A DNA stretch of 64,000 bases from Helicostylum pulchrum (GCA_025677825.1 JAIXMO010000070.1:1-64000), one strand, 5' to 3'. Positions 43,242-55,481 are shown, counted from the first letter of the stretch. Numbers and translations: made by a program. Notes: generated from the sequence alone by a model not told the origin.

Positions 43242-46216
43242 TATTTATTTATTTATTTTAAAAAGAAAATATAAAGCAGTGAAGAATGGCACAATAAAAA
43301 AAAAGACAGGCTATTTTTTTTCCCTCGCGCGAAGCTAAAAAAGATTGCAGCAAAAAAAAAAAGGCTTATTTTACTGCGTACACTACACTGATACAACAGT
43401 GTTCCCCCTCCCCGAGCACGGAACTATTATTTTTCCCGTTTACAAAACCCAGATTCTTTTTTTATTTCTGGAAAACCTTTCCTGTCCAATTGTACAGAAT
43501 AGATTTTTTTTTGTTTTAGGTTCATTTGTTTTTATTTGTTGAAGAAAAAAAAAACCAATGTTTTACGCTGTATTGTTACTGCAAATAAGCAATTAAAAAG
43601 AGTTTTAAAATACCCACGCTTTACCGGCGTATATATTTTACTAGTTTTTTTAATCTTGGCAACCCTGTCTAAACTCTGTTTTTTTTTCTTCCCCCCGAAC
43701 ACAAATATATTCACAGCACACCCCGTGATGGAGTTTCAAGTATAAAAAAGTTACCCTTGTTTCTTTTTTTGCCCAGCTGTGATTACAAATGCAAAAATAG
43801 CTGTTGTTATCTTTTCATTGGCTACGTAGCACTTTTAAAAAGAAAACTTCTAAAGCGAAGTTGGTTAAAAAGTGATTTATATTAACCTGTTACACAGGTT
43901 TCGAAAATCTAAAACGACATTTTGGGAGTTTTTTTTTCAGTGTGTACCCGATCAGCAAATGTAGCACAAGATTAAAAACAGATGTTTTTTTTTCAGATGT
44001 TTAGCTTACCTTTTTTGGATGAAAGACATTTTTTGTTGATCATTTAAAACTTAAATGTTCCAATGAAACCCTACTTCAGTAGAAAAAATCTCCCCCCCCC
44101 CAGCAATTACGTTTATCTTGCGAAAATACCCGCAAAATGACAGTAAAATTAGATACATTTGTCGCAAGTACTCATACCGTAGGCTAATTTATTTGAATAT
44201 GTGTATAAAGCCGCAGAGCTCCAGAGTATATGGTCAAACACGCTATTGGATGACACAACAAAGTACAATAAAAAAAAGAAGCAAGAACAGAGCGTGCTGG
44301 TCTGCAAAAAAAAATTGTAATACGCTTTGGCAAAGAGACATCAATGCCTCCAAAAAAAAGTTGTCTATATCTTTTTTCCGTTTTGAAAGGCAATGGTAGA
44401 CCGGTCCCTTACTGCAGAGATTGATACAGGGAAAGATTAACTACTTATGTTTCTTTATATTCCAAAGTATGTAAAGCCTGATGGAAGTAATATTAAACTT
44501 TTACAGTTTGCGATGTAAACTGATAGCTATCCTTTTATTTACATCCTTCTGCCCCTTGGCTGTTGTAAAATAAAAAAAATAGTGATGAAGAATTGTTTTA
44601 ATATATAATGCACAGAAATATATAGTTACATATCCAACTTTAATAAATATTTTAACAATTAATTTATCCATATATTTACATATCAATCGAAAAAAGAAAT
44701 TTTTTTTTTTGAATGGTCTTAAAGAGGGGTTCTTAAGGCATCAATTCCCTTTTTTTGGCAAACGCAAAAAAAAAAAGTGTTGTTACCATTGATTAAATAT
44801 AAGCTTTTTTTTTTTCTTATCCCACTGTGTGGTTAATTAAAACTAAACAGTTATCTTGAGAACTAGTTGAAGTTTTCTTTTTGAGTGTTAATAATATAAA
44901 GGGGTTATCGTACCGGCATTATCGGAAGGGATGAGAGGGAATCCAGCCATCAAAATCGAATTGAATAATACCTAGATTGTACAACCTAGCAACTGCTTTT
45001 AATTTGGAGCCCTGAAGAGGCGACGTACACCCTTACGATGATGATAGTTTCTTGAAACTATAAGGTAAAATATTTTAGAGATCATAAGTATGCATATTGT
45101 GGATGTAGGATTTGGGTTTATGGGGGATATATGTAGGTTAATGCGTAAAAAGTCTTTCTTTTTTTAAAAAAAAAAGATTACTTGGTTATAAATATTATAC
45201 AAAGACATTTTTTTATAATTGCTAACTACTGTTAAAGATGACGTTCTGTATGCACCTTGCAGGGTTTTCTTTTTTCTTCTTAGAAAACCTGTTTCTTTTA
45301 TATATATATGGTAATCCCGTAGACTTTTTTTTTTGGTACCTAACGAACAAGCGCCCTTATTACTCTGTACGTGTTTTGCATATTGATAACCTTATTTTAA
45401 CCAATGGTTGCATTAACAACCAGTGTATTAGCCTACTGTTTGAGCTGTTATTTTAATTTAGCGATCGATCGTCGAAACTTTTTTTTTTTTTCGTTTCCTT
45501 AAACATTCTATACACAATCAATTATTGTACATACATAACCGAACTTACTCTAAATAAACTAGTGGGAAAAAAGTGGAAAAGTATTTTTTCAATTAGCAGT
45601 AATGTCAAAAATGACGCTTACAAACAAAAAAAAAGAAGTGTGTCTGCACCCAAGGGGGGGGGGGGGGGGAGAGAAATAAACATATAATGTCATCACAATA
45701 ATGCATTTGATATAAAAAACATAATACGATGACTGCATAATAATAAAATGACGAATACTAAATAAAAAGAGAGACAGAGAGAGAGACATCCGTTATAAGA
45801 TACAAAAAAAAAAAAAAAAGGATATACAAATGTCAGAATAAGTTACGATTGGCCGCATGTAAAAAAAAAAAGGTAAATGTATAGCTCCTATTTATTCACT
45901 AAATATTAAAAGAAACTCCTAGGTATCATCGCTTCGTTTTATATCAGCGCGCGACTGGGTAAATTTAAAGTTATTGGAAGGTTTTATTTTAGTGTGTACA
46001 TGGCAGGAAGAAAAAAAAAGGGTGGATTTATTAGTTGTAGTATTAATAGTAGTAGTAGTGGTGGTGGAGGGGGGTAATAGTAGCAGTAAGTAGTAGTAGT
46101 AGTAGTAGTAGTAAAAGTATCATATTATTATTTGTTTACAAGGTATAATTATAAAAATAAATAAAAAAAGTGTGTATATATAAAATAAAGGAAAAAAGGG
46201 TAGTAAGATAAAAAAT
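43242..46216. other. 3-kb AT-rich spacer
   Basis: Mostly AT-rich with homopolymers (poly-G near 45653-45669), a GAGAGA run at 45769-45787 and GTA/AGT trinucleotide repeats at about 46043-46115. At 44919-45011 the minus strand reads 30 codons of protein-like sequence before a stop, with no flanking support; see findings. No complete gene is convincing. Confidence 0.5.
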
Positions 46217-47407
46217 TTACTCTGGTAATAAAGCAATACGATCATTTAACCATAAACAATCGCCAGCCCATCTATCCTTCTCTTTTGCCAACTGATGTAG
46301 TCTATCTTCTGATTGGCGCTGATACATTGCTTTTTCTAAATTAAGACGACATTGTTTTTCTTCTGCAAGTTGCGATTTTAATTTACTTATCATCAGCATT
46401 AAGGCTTTAGCGTCCCCTTCTGATGCTGTCAAGACCGAACCAGAAGAAAGTGCAGGTGGACAAGAAGGTCTGCGTAACCGGTTAAAGTCTTTACTGGGTG
46501 AGATCACTAACCGACAGTGAGGACAAGCTTGCTTATCCATCGAGTCGTTAGATGTCTGCGTACCCATCTCAGTTTGAACTTGAACATGACGGAGTCGCAC
46601 GGATTTCCTTTTAAGTGCGGCTTCGGGAACAGATCTCAAGGTGCTGCTGGAACAAGAGGCCGGTGAGCAAGCAGTTGCAATAGCTGCCGAGGCAATTGCT
46701 GGTGGTAAAGGTGCAGGACGACGAGGGCTTTTGGCCTTTGAGATGGGTGGTTGAGGAAATTGCTGCAAGTCATTAAGGAAAAGTGGAAGAGGTGGCATCG
46801 GTATACAGCTACTAGATACAGACGAATCTCTATCTGAATTGGTTTCACTGTAAATACCAGAATCACGTAAATTTATAGCCGATTCAACTGATTTCTTCAC
46901 TGGCGGTGAATTTAAGAATGAAGATTTAATAGGAGAAGAAGGACTGTTTTGTTTAGCGATGGTGGTGGTGGAAGTTGTAATAGTGTTGTAATGCATTGAG
47001 GGCTCATAGACTGGTAATGGAATATGATTCTTTTTTATTGGCTCAACATAAGGCGACCCTGAACGTAAAACAGGCATGGTTGGTTTTTTACGTAATCGAC
47101 TTAATAGACGTGATGCGCGTTTAAATTGCTGCTGGGTCTTATTCTCTTGTTTTATATCAGTGATGGCTGCATATTCTTCTGGACCGGTTGAAGAAAGAAA
47201 TTGAGCTAATAACATTGTGTCTTTTCTTGAATCATGTGTAATTGCTACAGCCGTTCCGTTACTGTGACAACTACTAGAATTGTCTTCATCGTTAGTATGA
47301 TCTGCATCTTCGTCTTCTTCCTCTTCTTCTTCGTATATAGCAGTATCTTTTATTGGCTTTAAAACAGCTCTTTGATGATTAAATGTCTTACTAGAAATTT
47401 TAAACAT
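46217..47407 (-). CDS. Ser/Pro-rich protein with C-terminal coiled coil, unrecognised
   Basis: Intronless, 396 residues. It has an N-terminal basic segment, an acidic run (EEEEEEDEDADH), Ser/Pro-rich linkers (SPSSPIKSSFLNSPPVKKS), a CPHC pair (about residue 300) and a C-terminal helix with heptad features (LMLMISKLKSQLAEEKQC, RLHQLAKEKDRW). The VQVQTEMGTQTS motif resembles phospho/14-3-3-style linkers seen in cytoskeletal scaffolds, but I cannot name it. It may be a scaffold. Confidence 0.7.
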   Translation of the reverse strand: MFKISSKTFNHQRAVLKPIKDTAIYEEEEEEDEDADHTNDEDNSSSCHSNGTAVAITHDSRKDTMLLAQFLSSTGPEEYAAITDIKQENKTQQQFKRASRLLSRLRKKPTMPVLRSGSPYVEPIKKNHIPLPVYEPSMHYNTITTSTTTIAKQNSPSSPIKSSFLNSPPVKKSVESAINLRDSGIYSETNSDRDSSVSSSCIPMPPLPLFLNDLQQFPQPPISKAKSPRRPAPLPPAIASAAIATACSPASCSSSTLRSVPEAALKRKSVRLRHVQVQTEMGTQTSNDSMDKQACPHCRLVISPSKDFNRLRRPSCPPALSSGSVLTASEGDAKALMLMISKLKSQLAEEKQCRLNLEKAMYQRQSEDRLHQLAKEKDRWAGDCLWLNDRIALLPE

Positions 47408-47797
47408 ATTTATACAAAAAAAAAAAAAGAATAATTGAAAAGAAGACGAAAAAATGAGAGAATATTTATATCAAAATCGCATTTTTTACCTCCTTTAAAA
47501 TGTGTTTGGGAGGTTTGATAACGTAGAAAGTGTCCAAATATGTCAAGTGCTCAGTTTATTTGTTGTACAGAAGTGATTAATTCATTTTTTAGGAGGCAAA
47601 GCTCGATTTTTTAAAATGAAAATGATTCATACATTTTTTAAGCACTGTAAATAATGAACTTAACACTACCCCCTCTTTTTTTTATCTCCTTTAAAAAAAA
47701 AAAAAATAAGGCTCCCTTGCATTATTTGCTGATACTAAAAGTGGCACAAAGATATGTTTATTTTATCTCCTATTATATGAACCAAAGAGAGATATTA
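47408..47797. other. Spacer upstream of coiled-coil gene
   Basis: A/T-rich promoter region. No gene seen. Confidence 0.6.
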
Positions 47798-50700
47798 TTA
47801 TTCAGAATCATTATTATTATTGTTACTGTCATCATCATCGGATAAACGCTCTTCTAACAACCTCCTATGCTCTCTTTGTTCCAATTGCACAGGTATAGAT
47901 AACTTATAAGCCTTTAAATTACTATCAGACCCTTTTCTTCTTAATTTCTGAGGCACAGTAGTTGAAATAATGGGAGGTGCTTGTGATCGATCTTGCAACG
48001 TTGACATCCTTCTTTTATTAATGCCCATCAAAACTATCGCCCTTGATTCATCCTTTAATAATTCTTTGGTTCGAAGCGCTAAATTTTCTTTTTCCAGCGT
48101 ATTGACCTCCTTTAAGGACGCCGTACCGTTTGCCAACGCTGCTTCCTTCCTTAATTTAGATTTTAGGGCGACTGAAGCCGAAGCTGCTGCAGTGGTAGGT
48201 GATCCATCTGTAGAACGTTTCCATTTTCGCCATCCCTCAAAATCAATTAATGCTTGCATACATCCCCATTCAATAATCTTTTTCTCCAACCATTCAAGAC
48301 TGACTGGCTTGGTCAAAAAATCATTACAACCCGCTGCTAGAGCTGCTTGACGATCTGATTCTAACGACGACGCTGTTAAGGCCACGATAATTACTGGAGA
48401 CTGAAATGACGAAGACTTGGTATCGACGGATGTGAGATTAGTAGAAACATCTTTTCTAATTGAATTTGTTGGTAACACACCAATCTTTCTCTCCTTTTCA
48501 ATAGATCGAATCGTTTTAGTCGCATCTATACCGTTCATTACCGGTAATTGAATATCCATCTAATAAACAACTTGATTAATATATATATTTATATATACTT
48601 TTTTTTCTTCACGCTTTTTTTTTTTTTTTTTTTGCCTATCAAACTTACTAAAATAAGGTGAAACCCGCCTCCTTCCCATTTTTCAACCGCCTCCTTTCCG
48701 TCACACGCTACAGAAAATTTAATGCTATGCTTCTTCATCCAAGTAGATAAGATTGCTTGATTAATCATATTATCTAATAAATTATAATACACTTAGTTAC
48801 TTTATATATGTTTATACAAAAAAATGCTTATATACCTTCTACAATCAATACTTTGATAGGTGGACTTGGTTTATCGGGTGCATTACTTCTTTCTTTACGT
48901 TTACGATTACTGATTCTAAAACTGAATTTTGATTTAGGCTTGGTAGTGGGGACGACGACAGCTGGAACTGGGGTAGCAGTAGTAGTAGTAGTAGCAGTAG
49001 TAGCAGAAGCTGCATTGGCCTCAGTTGCTTCGAGAACCTTTGCCTTTGCATCCGCTACAACGGCATCAGCAGCGGCAGCAGCAAAAGGTGCAGGAGCAGC
49101 TAAAGGAGGAACTGATGTAGGAATAGAACGCGTAGAACCCAGACTTGCATTGGTGGACGTAGATGAATCCATACTACTACCCGCAAGTGGTAAGGTAGTA
49201 CTATCCATACTACTTGTATTACTACTACTTATATCTTCTTCTTCTTCTTGCACTGGAGTTGGTTTCTTTGGTGAGCTTGGTTGAGCTAAATCCACCATGT
49301 TTCTTCGTGTACTACTATTAGGCGTTATAAACGAGTTACTATGAGACCTTAATCTACGTTTCATTTCTTGAGGTACTAATGTGATACCACCATTACCACC
49401 ACCATTACCAGGTGTGTGTAATCCACCATTATTGGTGGTTTGAGGTGGTATACTGGTCGGACCAGCTAATAAAGGTGATAAATTTAATTGGACTGGTGCA
49501 GTATTGTTGTTAGTGGGTCGATTTATAGTTGCGTTAGAATTAGGGTCAAAAAAGTAATTGCCTTTTTCTGATTCCATTGCCAATCCACTAGGTGAATGTA
49601 CTCGCATACCAGTCATCACAGCTCTTCTTCCTGGGGAATACCTTGCATTGGGATCATGAGGTGTCATCAGTGGACCGTTCCCACCACCACCACCACCACC
49701 ACTACCACCTCCTGGAGTCACAGTCCCATTTGAGCCTAAATCTTGAAGACCAGGTGAAAGATGTTGATGTTGACTAACGAATGGACTTAAAGGAGAAGTT
49801 GCAATGGGTATAAACTGTGGTTCAACAATTGCATTATTCCATGCAGTATGAAGAGCAGTTAAGAAACGACGTGGTCCAGCTGGTTTAGGTACAACTACCA
49901 CTCTAGGCATATAAGGTGGTAAATTCAATGTTGAAATCCAATGAATAATATCACGCACCCTTCTATAATTTGTCAACGAAGTAAAAAATACCACGGCTAT
50001 TGTACCGTGTAATACATCTCCATTGTTTCGAGATTTCGATCTTCGATGTCGGCGGTGTTGGTGTTGAAGAACAGCTGGCGTGATCTGAGGCTGGTCACGA
50101 AATTCGCGGAGTTTCTTCTCTAGTGTTAAAACATCATCATCAATAAGGATGAAGGTAGGTGGAATTGAATGAATGTGATCTTCTTCGATTGCCGGGGAAG
50201 GTACTTTACTACCAGTAATGTTAGTACTAGTACTATTGATCGATCTATTGGATGCTGGAGAAAAAACTGAATGAATTGTATTATCTGTAACCACCGTACT
50301 AGAAGAGGCTTCCGAATCATAACTAGTCGAAGCAGCATTTGTCGAAGAAGAATCATAATCATCATCAGCATAACTTAATACCGGAACGTGACTAATATCT
50401 GTATTCCAACTTGTTAAACAACTAGTTAAATGCTTGGCAAATATACTCTTTTCAGGGCCATGCAAAATCATCTTTACACCTTTTAATTGAGCAATAAATC
50501 CAGTTAAATCTTCCAGTGTTGGTTCATTTGAGAAACGAATATTTGACAATTGCTTTTCTAATATCTGAGACGGTTTTTCGATCAAAAGTAGCCTTTGATC
50601 ACTGTTACATCCAGGGAGTAATTCCAGCGAGATTTCAACTCTGGTCTGATTCTTTCCAAGGTCTTCTAATTTCATCTCTCCGCCAATGTAGCTCAGTAGT

Positions 50701-52114
50701 TGAGCTGTAAAATTGGCGTTAGGAATGACTGCCGCTGATACACCAATGGGAATGGCAGGTGATGCGGTTTGAATAATATCAAATATTACTTTTACTTTAG
50801 GCGTTTCGGGTATATGAGAAACGTATAAACCCAATTCGATACAAGCTCCAGGCGTACAACCTTCAAGTATATTTCGAAGCAACTACAAATATATATATAT
50901 ATATATTAGTACCTTTGTCGTCATATTTGGTATTATTTAGGGTTACACTGTACATTGATTAAGGCGTGTTTAATAGCATCTTCATCGCCGATTACATTTG
51001 AGTAATAAAGACCATTATCAGTATGATAAATAACAAAATGAACACCTAATTTAGCAGACATTCCAGCCAAAGAGTCACCAACATTTTGAATCAATTCACT
51101 AACGTCAAAATCATGTTTTACAGTTGATTTGATTTTATCTTGATCAGAAAGTGTATTATTATTGTTTGTATCTGATTCCCTCAACATTTTAGAAACAAGA
51201 TTTAAATGAGAGCTAATATGACAAGCTTGTTTGATTGTAGTGCTGATGGCCGATATACTTGCGATGGGTACAGCTATAGAACAAGCACTTAATAATTCAT
51301 GAGTATTCGTTAGTATAGAAGGTGGAGAGAATTGTTCCAGAGTGGCCAGGACCATAAGAGAAGCATCTCTAATTTCTTGTGATACAGTTGATAAAAACAA
51401 TTGTCTTCTATCATAATAACGACTTAATGCTTCATCAATTGCATGTTGAGATTTAGCTTGATAGTCCTCTTGTTGTTGCTTATCATTTCGTTGTAATGAT
51501 TCATCTAGTTTAATCAACCTATATATTAAATAGAATATCAAGGTACCCAACACTGCTGGTAGTTGATGCAAGGTAGACAATAATGCATTTTCTTGATATG
51601 ACGATAGTGTTGTTATGACCAGCATAAAAATCGAACTAACAAACGATATATTCAATAGTCGTATTTTTGTTTCGGTCCCGCCGATTTTATGCCAAGCAAA
51701 CAATAAGACCCATTGACCCAAAAAGACGGAATGAACAGTTTTGTAGTTGTTATTACTTGATATTATGAAACTATTTAAGACAGACGTTGTTAAGCATAAA
51801 CTATTGGCTATCAAGTTCAAGTATTCAGTTTCGTTTTCAAGCGGTTGACTTGAAGAAGAAGTGGTTGTTAATGGGGGCAAATTAATTTCTATTAACTTGT
51901 CTTGCGCAAATGTATCTTCTTCTATAGTCTGTCGCGATAACCAAGTTGACCGTAAACTAGAAAGTCTTGGTCTACTCAACTGTGGTCCATTCTTTTTGTT
52001 GGCTGCTAATTTACTATTTAAATTGGTTGGTAAAGAAAAACTTGGTAAGCCTTGTATAAACGCGTTTGGTGTTTGAGAAGACTGAGGTTCTAACTTGTCT
52101 TTTTCCTCAAACAT
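47798..52114 (-). CDS. Ssk1/Mcs4-type response regulator with pseudo-kinase core
   Basis: Stress-MAPK response regulator (HOG pathway). 1364 residues in four exons: 52114-50954, 50882-48836, 48773-48649, 48559-47798. The N-terminal third has four likely membrane segments (about 101-120, 130-142, 153-171, 183-201), then a HisKA-like helix where the phospho-His is Gln (TVSQEIRD, Gln246), then an N-box-like stretch (HALINLLRNILEG) with no convincing G-boxes. A Ser/Thr/Gly/Pro-rich linker of several hundred residues follows. The C-terminal receiver is intact: LIVEDNMINQAIL, LMDIQLPVMNG (phospho-Asp), VALTASS and FLTKPVS. The receiver is much like Ssk1 of other fungi. Yeast Ssk1 is about half this length. 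Confidence 0.9.
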
Positions 52115-52224
52115 TAGTTTATTATTTTTTTTAGCTTGTAAAAAAGAAAAAAGAAAAAAGGAAAAAGGAAAAAGGAAAAAGGAAAAAAAAATTATTTAGG
52201 AGCAGATTTTTTTTAAAAAAAAGA

Positions 52225-52929
52225 TCACATGATTTGTTCAAAAGAGAACCTTTCAAGCAAGTCATCATCATGTATGTTTACATTTAGCTTTTCATATAAG
52301 ACAGTTGCTTGATCTTGTGAAAAATGATAGTGACCCATGAAGCGAGTATTGTTTAAAAGGAGAGGAATCCATACTTTATCATCTGCCCACATTTGAGAGT
52401 AAGGAATATCACTATAACTGTACCATTCAGGCTTCATTTCTTCTGTTTCTGTTGGAGTTCCTTTAAACTCTTTTGTAACATAAATATGTACTTCTAATCC
52501 AACAGGATCGTTTTCAAATGTAAACATATTAACACCAACTTTAGTCATATCAATTGCTTCAATCTCTGCTTCCTCCTATTATAATAACATTTGTTAGTAC
52601 CTTTTTTTGGTTTGGTTTATTTATATACTTTACCAATAATTCACGTCTAGCGCCTTCTTCAATCGTTTCTCCTGCTTCTACCTTACCGCCAAACCCTTTT
52701 ATAACCTCGATTCAGTACTTATTTATTTACTTTTTTTTAAAAAATATCTTATTGTTACCATTGATTTTTCCTACTCCAAATCCTCGCTTTTTCATACCTA
52801 AAAGTATCTTTTTATTGTTGTTAGAATAACTATGAACTAACAAATGTGTTCAATTTTTTTTACCTTTTGTTCTTTTTCGTTCAAGACGAGAATAAGTGTT
52901 AAAAGCTTGCTACTGGTAATGAAAGACAT
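52225..52929 (-). CDS. MTH1/NUDT1-like Nudix hydrolase (8-oxo-dGTPase)
   Basis: Sanitises oxidised purine nucleotides such as 8-oxo-dGTP. The start MSFITSSKLLTLILVLNE and LLGMKKRGFGVGKINGFGGKV are collinear with human NUDT1, and the C-terminal half (GVNMFTFE, EMKPEWYSY, FMGHYHFS) too. The Nudix box reads GFGGKVEAGETIEEGARREL then LEEAEI: the usual Gly before the last hydrophobic residue is Glu. Four exons; the first three lie in 52570-52929. It ends ERFSFEQIM. The gap to Ssk1 is 110 bp. Confidence 0.92.
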
Positions 52930-53235
52930 TTATGAACAACAAAAACAAAAAAACTTTTTTTTATTTGGTTTTCGTTTTAGAACGTATATTTTGACTGCTA
53001 CTAAAAAAAAGAAAAAAAGTAACGTGTGCCTTTTTTAAAATCATGTAGACGACATTGAGTGTTATTGTTTTTTTTTTTTTAATAGAAATAAAAAGGAAAC
53101 TAAATGTATGTTTGTTTGTGAATGAGTGCGGGAGAGAAAAAAAGGGTTGAAGAAAGAAAAAGTAATACAATCATTATTATTCAACTTTGATTAAAAATTG
53201 GTGTAGTTACTTGAACTAGAAATCTCTTTTTTTTT

Positions 53236-53659
53236 TTAAAAACCACCAATTTGCTCTACCATGACATCAATACTATCGCCATCTTCCATGTCCAACTATA
53301 AAAGAAAAAAAAAAGAAAAACACTTGTTAAACAAAGAAACAAAATATACGTATATCTTTTTTTTACCTCGTTGGGAGTATCCTGTGGTAAGACTCGAGTA
53401 CCATCATATAAGAAACGAACAGATCCAGGTTGCTTCCCTTGGCGTTCACAGTACGCATCCATCAACTTTCTAAGTTGAGTAGAACGTTTAATTTTGAAAA
53501 ACACTTCATTGGTGTCCTATTATGACAAATTAGCCCTAAACGTGCGCTTTTTTCTTCTTCTTTTAGAAAAATACTTACACTTCCAACAACTTTAAGATTG
53601 ATATGTTCAACAGCGGAAGCTCCTTCCTTTTTTTCTACCTTTTCCGTGGGTTCAGACAT
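53236..53659 (-). CDS. SUMO (Smt3-type) precursor
   Basis: Ubiquitin-like modifier. Start MSEPTEKVEKK, then INLKVVGS, EVFFKIKRSTQLRKLMDAYC, RQGKQPGSVRFLYDGTRV and MEDGDSIDVMVEQIGG. The final residue after the diglycine is Phe, so a SUMO protease need only remove one residue. The N-terminal TEKVEKKEG lacks an obvious psi-KxE SUMO chain site beyond weak matches. Three exons with short introns. Confidence 0.95.
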
Positions 53660-54003
53660 GATTTTATAACGCGCTTTTTTAAATAAGTAATGGGGAAAAA
53701 AAAAAAATGAAAAATGAAAAAAAAAAAATTGTTTTGATAGGCGTCGTGATAAACACAAACGAGGGGACATTAGCCAATCAAATCTTTATTGTCTTTTCTT
53801 GATCATTTTATCCTGTAAGGGTAAATCAACGATTTGAGATACGATAGAATATTAGTTTCAAAGGAAATGTAGCCAATGGTTATGAGTAATACTTACCTTA
53901 GGATGTTCAAATTAATTATTGTTGAAGAGGAAAGAGTAATTAAAAGGTTAGTGTCGTCAAAAAGAAAAGAAAAAAAAAGTTATCATTACCTTCCTAAGAA
54001 GTA

Positions 54004-54400
54004 TTACTTTGGGAAAGCGGGCCTAGAAGCGTTTCGTTTAAGGGAAGCAACGGCAGTGTTTTTAAATCTTTCAGTTTTAGATTGACTGGTGTTTGGATCG
54101 AAAGAAGGGAAAGCGATGTCAAGGATTAAACTAGCTGCGCCAGACAAACCAATGGCAAGAGCGGAGACTGCATCCCTAGCTTTGTGAGTAGCAGATAATT
54201 TTTGAAGCAGGCATTTTTTGTTGTTGCAAACAAACGTCCCTTTAATGGAGCGTAGAGATACTTTGCCATTTTTTATACGACCGCTTTTAATGGATGGTCT
54301 AATTTTCCGTTTGTTAAGTAGTTAGTGGTATTCCGTAAAGAACCCTTCAGTGTCTTTTGAAACCACTGCGAAATGTCTTCAGGCAAATCTTCTTTGACTG
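54004..54400 (-). pseudogene. Zinc-ribbon/RuvC-III-like mobile-element fragment (TnpB/Fanzor-type?)
   Basis: In one minus frame, GKVSLRSIKGTFVC runs into a CNNKKC pair, then HKARDAVSALAIGLSG and a C-terminal FPSFDPNTSQSKTERF, ending in a TAA at 54004-54006. A Cys pair followed by an R-D-x3-A-x2-I stretch is the layout of the C-terminal zinc ribbon and last RuvC acidic motif in TnpB/Fanzor proteins. A second frame at 54273-54400 (LPEDISQWFQKTLKG) shows it continues upstream with a frameshift. It is broken and has no start. The resemblance is from memory of the pattern, not an alignment; other Mucorales repeat families are possible. Confidence 0.35.
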
Positions 54401-55020
54401 CGACAAAGCATAGCATGACTAAGAAGGAAACAGAGTCTATCTCTTGAGCTACGACAATCATTTTTTTCAGTCATGAAATATCCACTTATTCCTTGAAGTT
54501 CCTTTCTTGTATATACATCATTTAGACCGTTTTTACTACGATCAGCAAAGTAAGTCCTCTGGTTTTTTCCTTTTTTCTTGTCGAGAGTATCCAAAAAAGT
54601 TGCTACTAAAGGACCTCTAGTTACACCATTGGGATTCTAACCTAGAGCCTTTTGGGCCCTACACAGATCCGATACAGCTTTAACATAAGCGTTGTAAGAT
54701 TCCATTCCAAGCTGTATAGGGCTTCCGTCTGGCAATTTTCGACATTTACGATCACGCTTAGACACATGCTCCATCAAAAAGTAACTTAATTTTGAATCAG
54801 ATACTGTTTGGCAATCTTCAAAATTTTGATCGTTACACCAAGCCTTTGATTTATATGTTAATATCATAATTTAAAGATAGCTTGCTACTAAAAGAGAACT
54901 CACCTTCCATTCTTCCTGTTCAGCGGTGTATGCCTTGATCGTGTTTACAGGACGATGTGACATACCTTGCGCTATAATCATCTGGTTACTGCGATGCATA
55001 GCTGAGCTGTTATCAACCAT
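54385..55020 (-). pseudogene. Decayed Crypton/Ndc10-type tyrosine-recombinase-like ORF
   Basis: Relic of the Ndc10-domain, Crypton-type recombinase family common in Mucorales. The first exon (from MVDNSSAMHRSN) has GMSHRPVNTIKAY and ends EEWK at a GTGAGT donor; the second exon resumes AWCNDQNFEDC after TCAAAG. The reading then continues MESYNAYVKAVSDL, is cut by an in-frame TAG at 54637-54639, and resumes in the same frame (NPNGVTRGPLVATFLDTL ... RTYFADRSKNGLNDVYTRKE). It has GISGYFM and RDRLCFLLSHAML, then stops. The catalytic C-terminal Tyr half is missing, so it is dead. Confidence 0.65.
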
Positions 55021-55070
55021 ACGTTGAATACTTCGTTATTAACCTCGACAGGTGTACTTTTTTGACTGCT

Positions 55071-55481
55071 GTTCATTATAGATACTCTGTATTTAAAGTT
55101 AATAACCATATTAAAGACATCTATGAGTTTGAGCCTTAGAAGAGAAACAGCCCTGTATCATCTTCTTTCTAATGTGTTATTACCGTGTCTTTTGTTTCGC
55201 TTTTTTGCGCAATCAGCAATTACACGGCAGGGGGATATCAACATTAAAACGCAATTCTTAAATTACTTTCGTACCCTTTTTTTACAGACGCATACTGGTT
55301 TGTATAATGATTGCACAACCGTAAAAGACTATGTACTGATGATGATGAAGAAAGGTGATTCAATCTCCTTTAGTCACGTGATTGCGTCCTGCTGCTTCAA
55401 AGTGTAATTCTCCCCTCGCAAGCCCGGGGGTCTTTTGATTTTTTCTCTCTCTTTCCTTTTTGAACTTTTTTTTCGATTATA
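55071..55481. other. SCO1 upstream region
   Basis: Spacer between the recombinase relic and SCO1, with a CT-rich leader near 55443-55460. No other gene supported. Confidence 0.5.

Noticed and set aside
44900..45080. Possible snoRNA around GATGATGATAG
   Set aside because: A C-box-like string is present but no D box (CTGA) or closing stem is found downstream.
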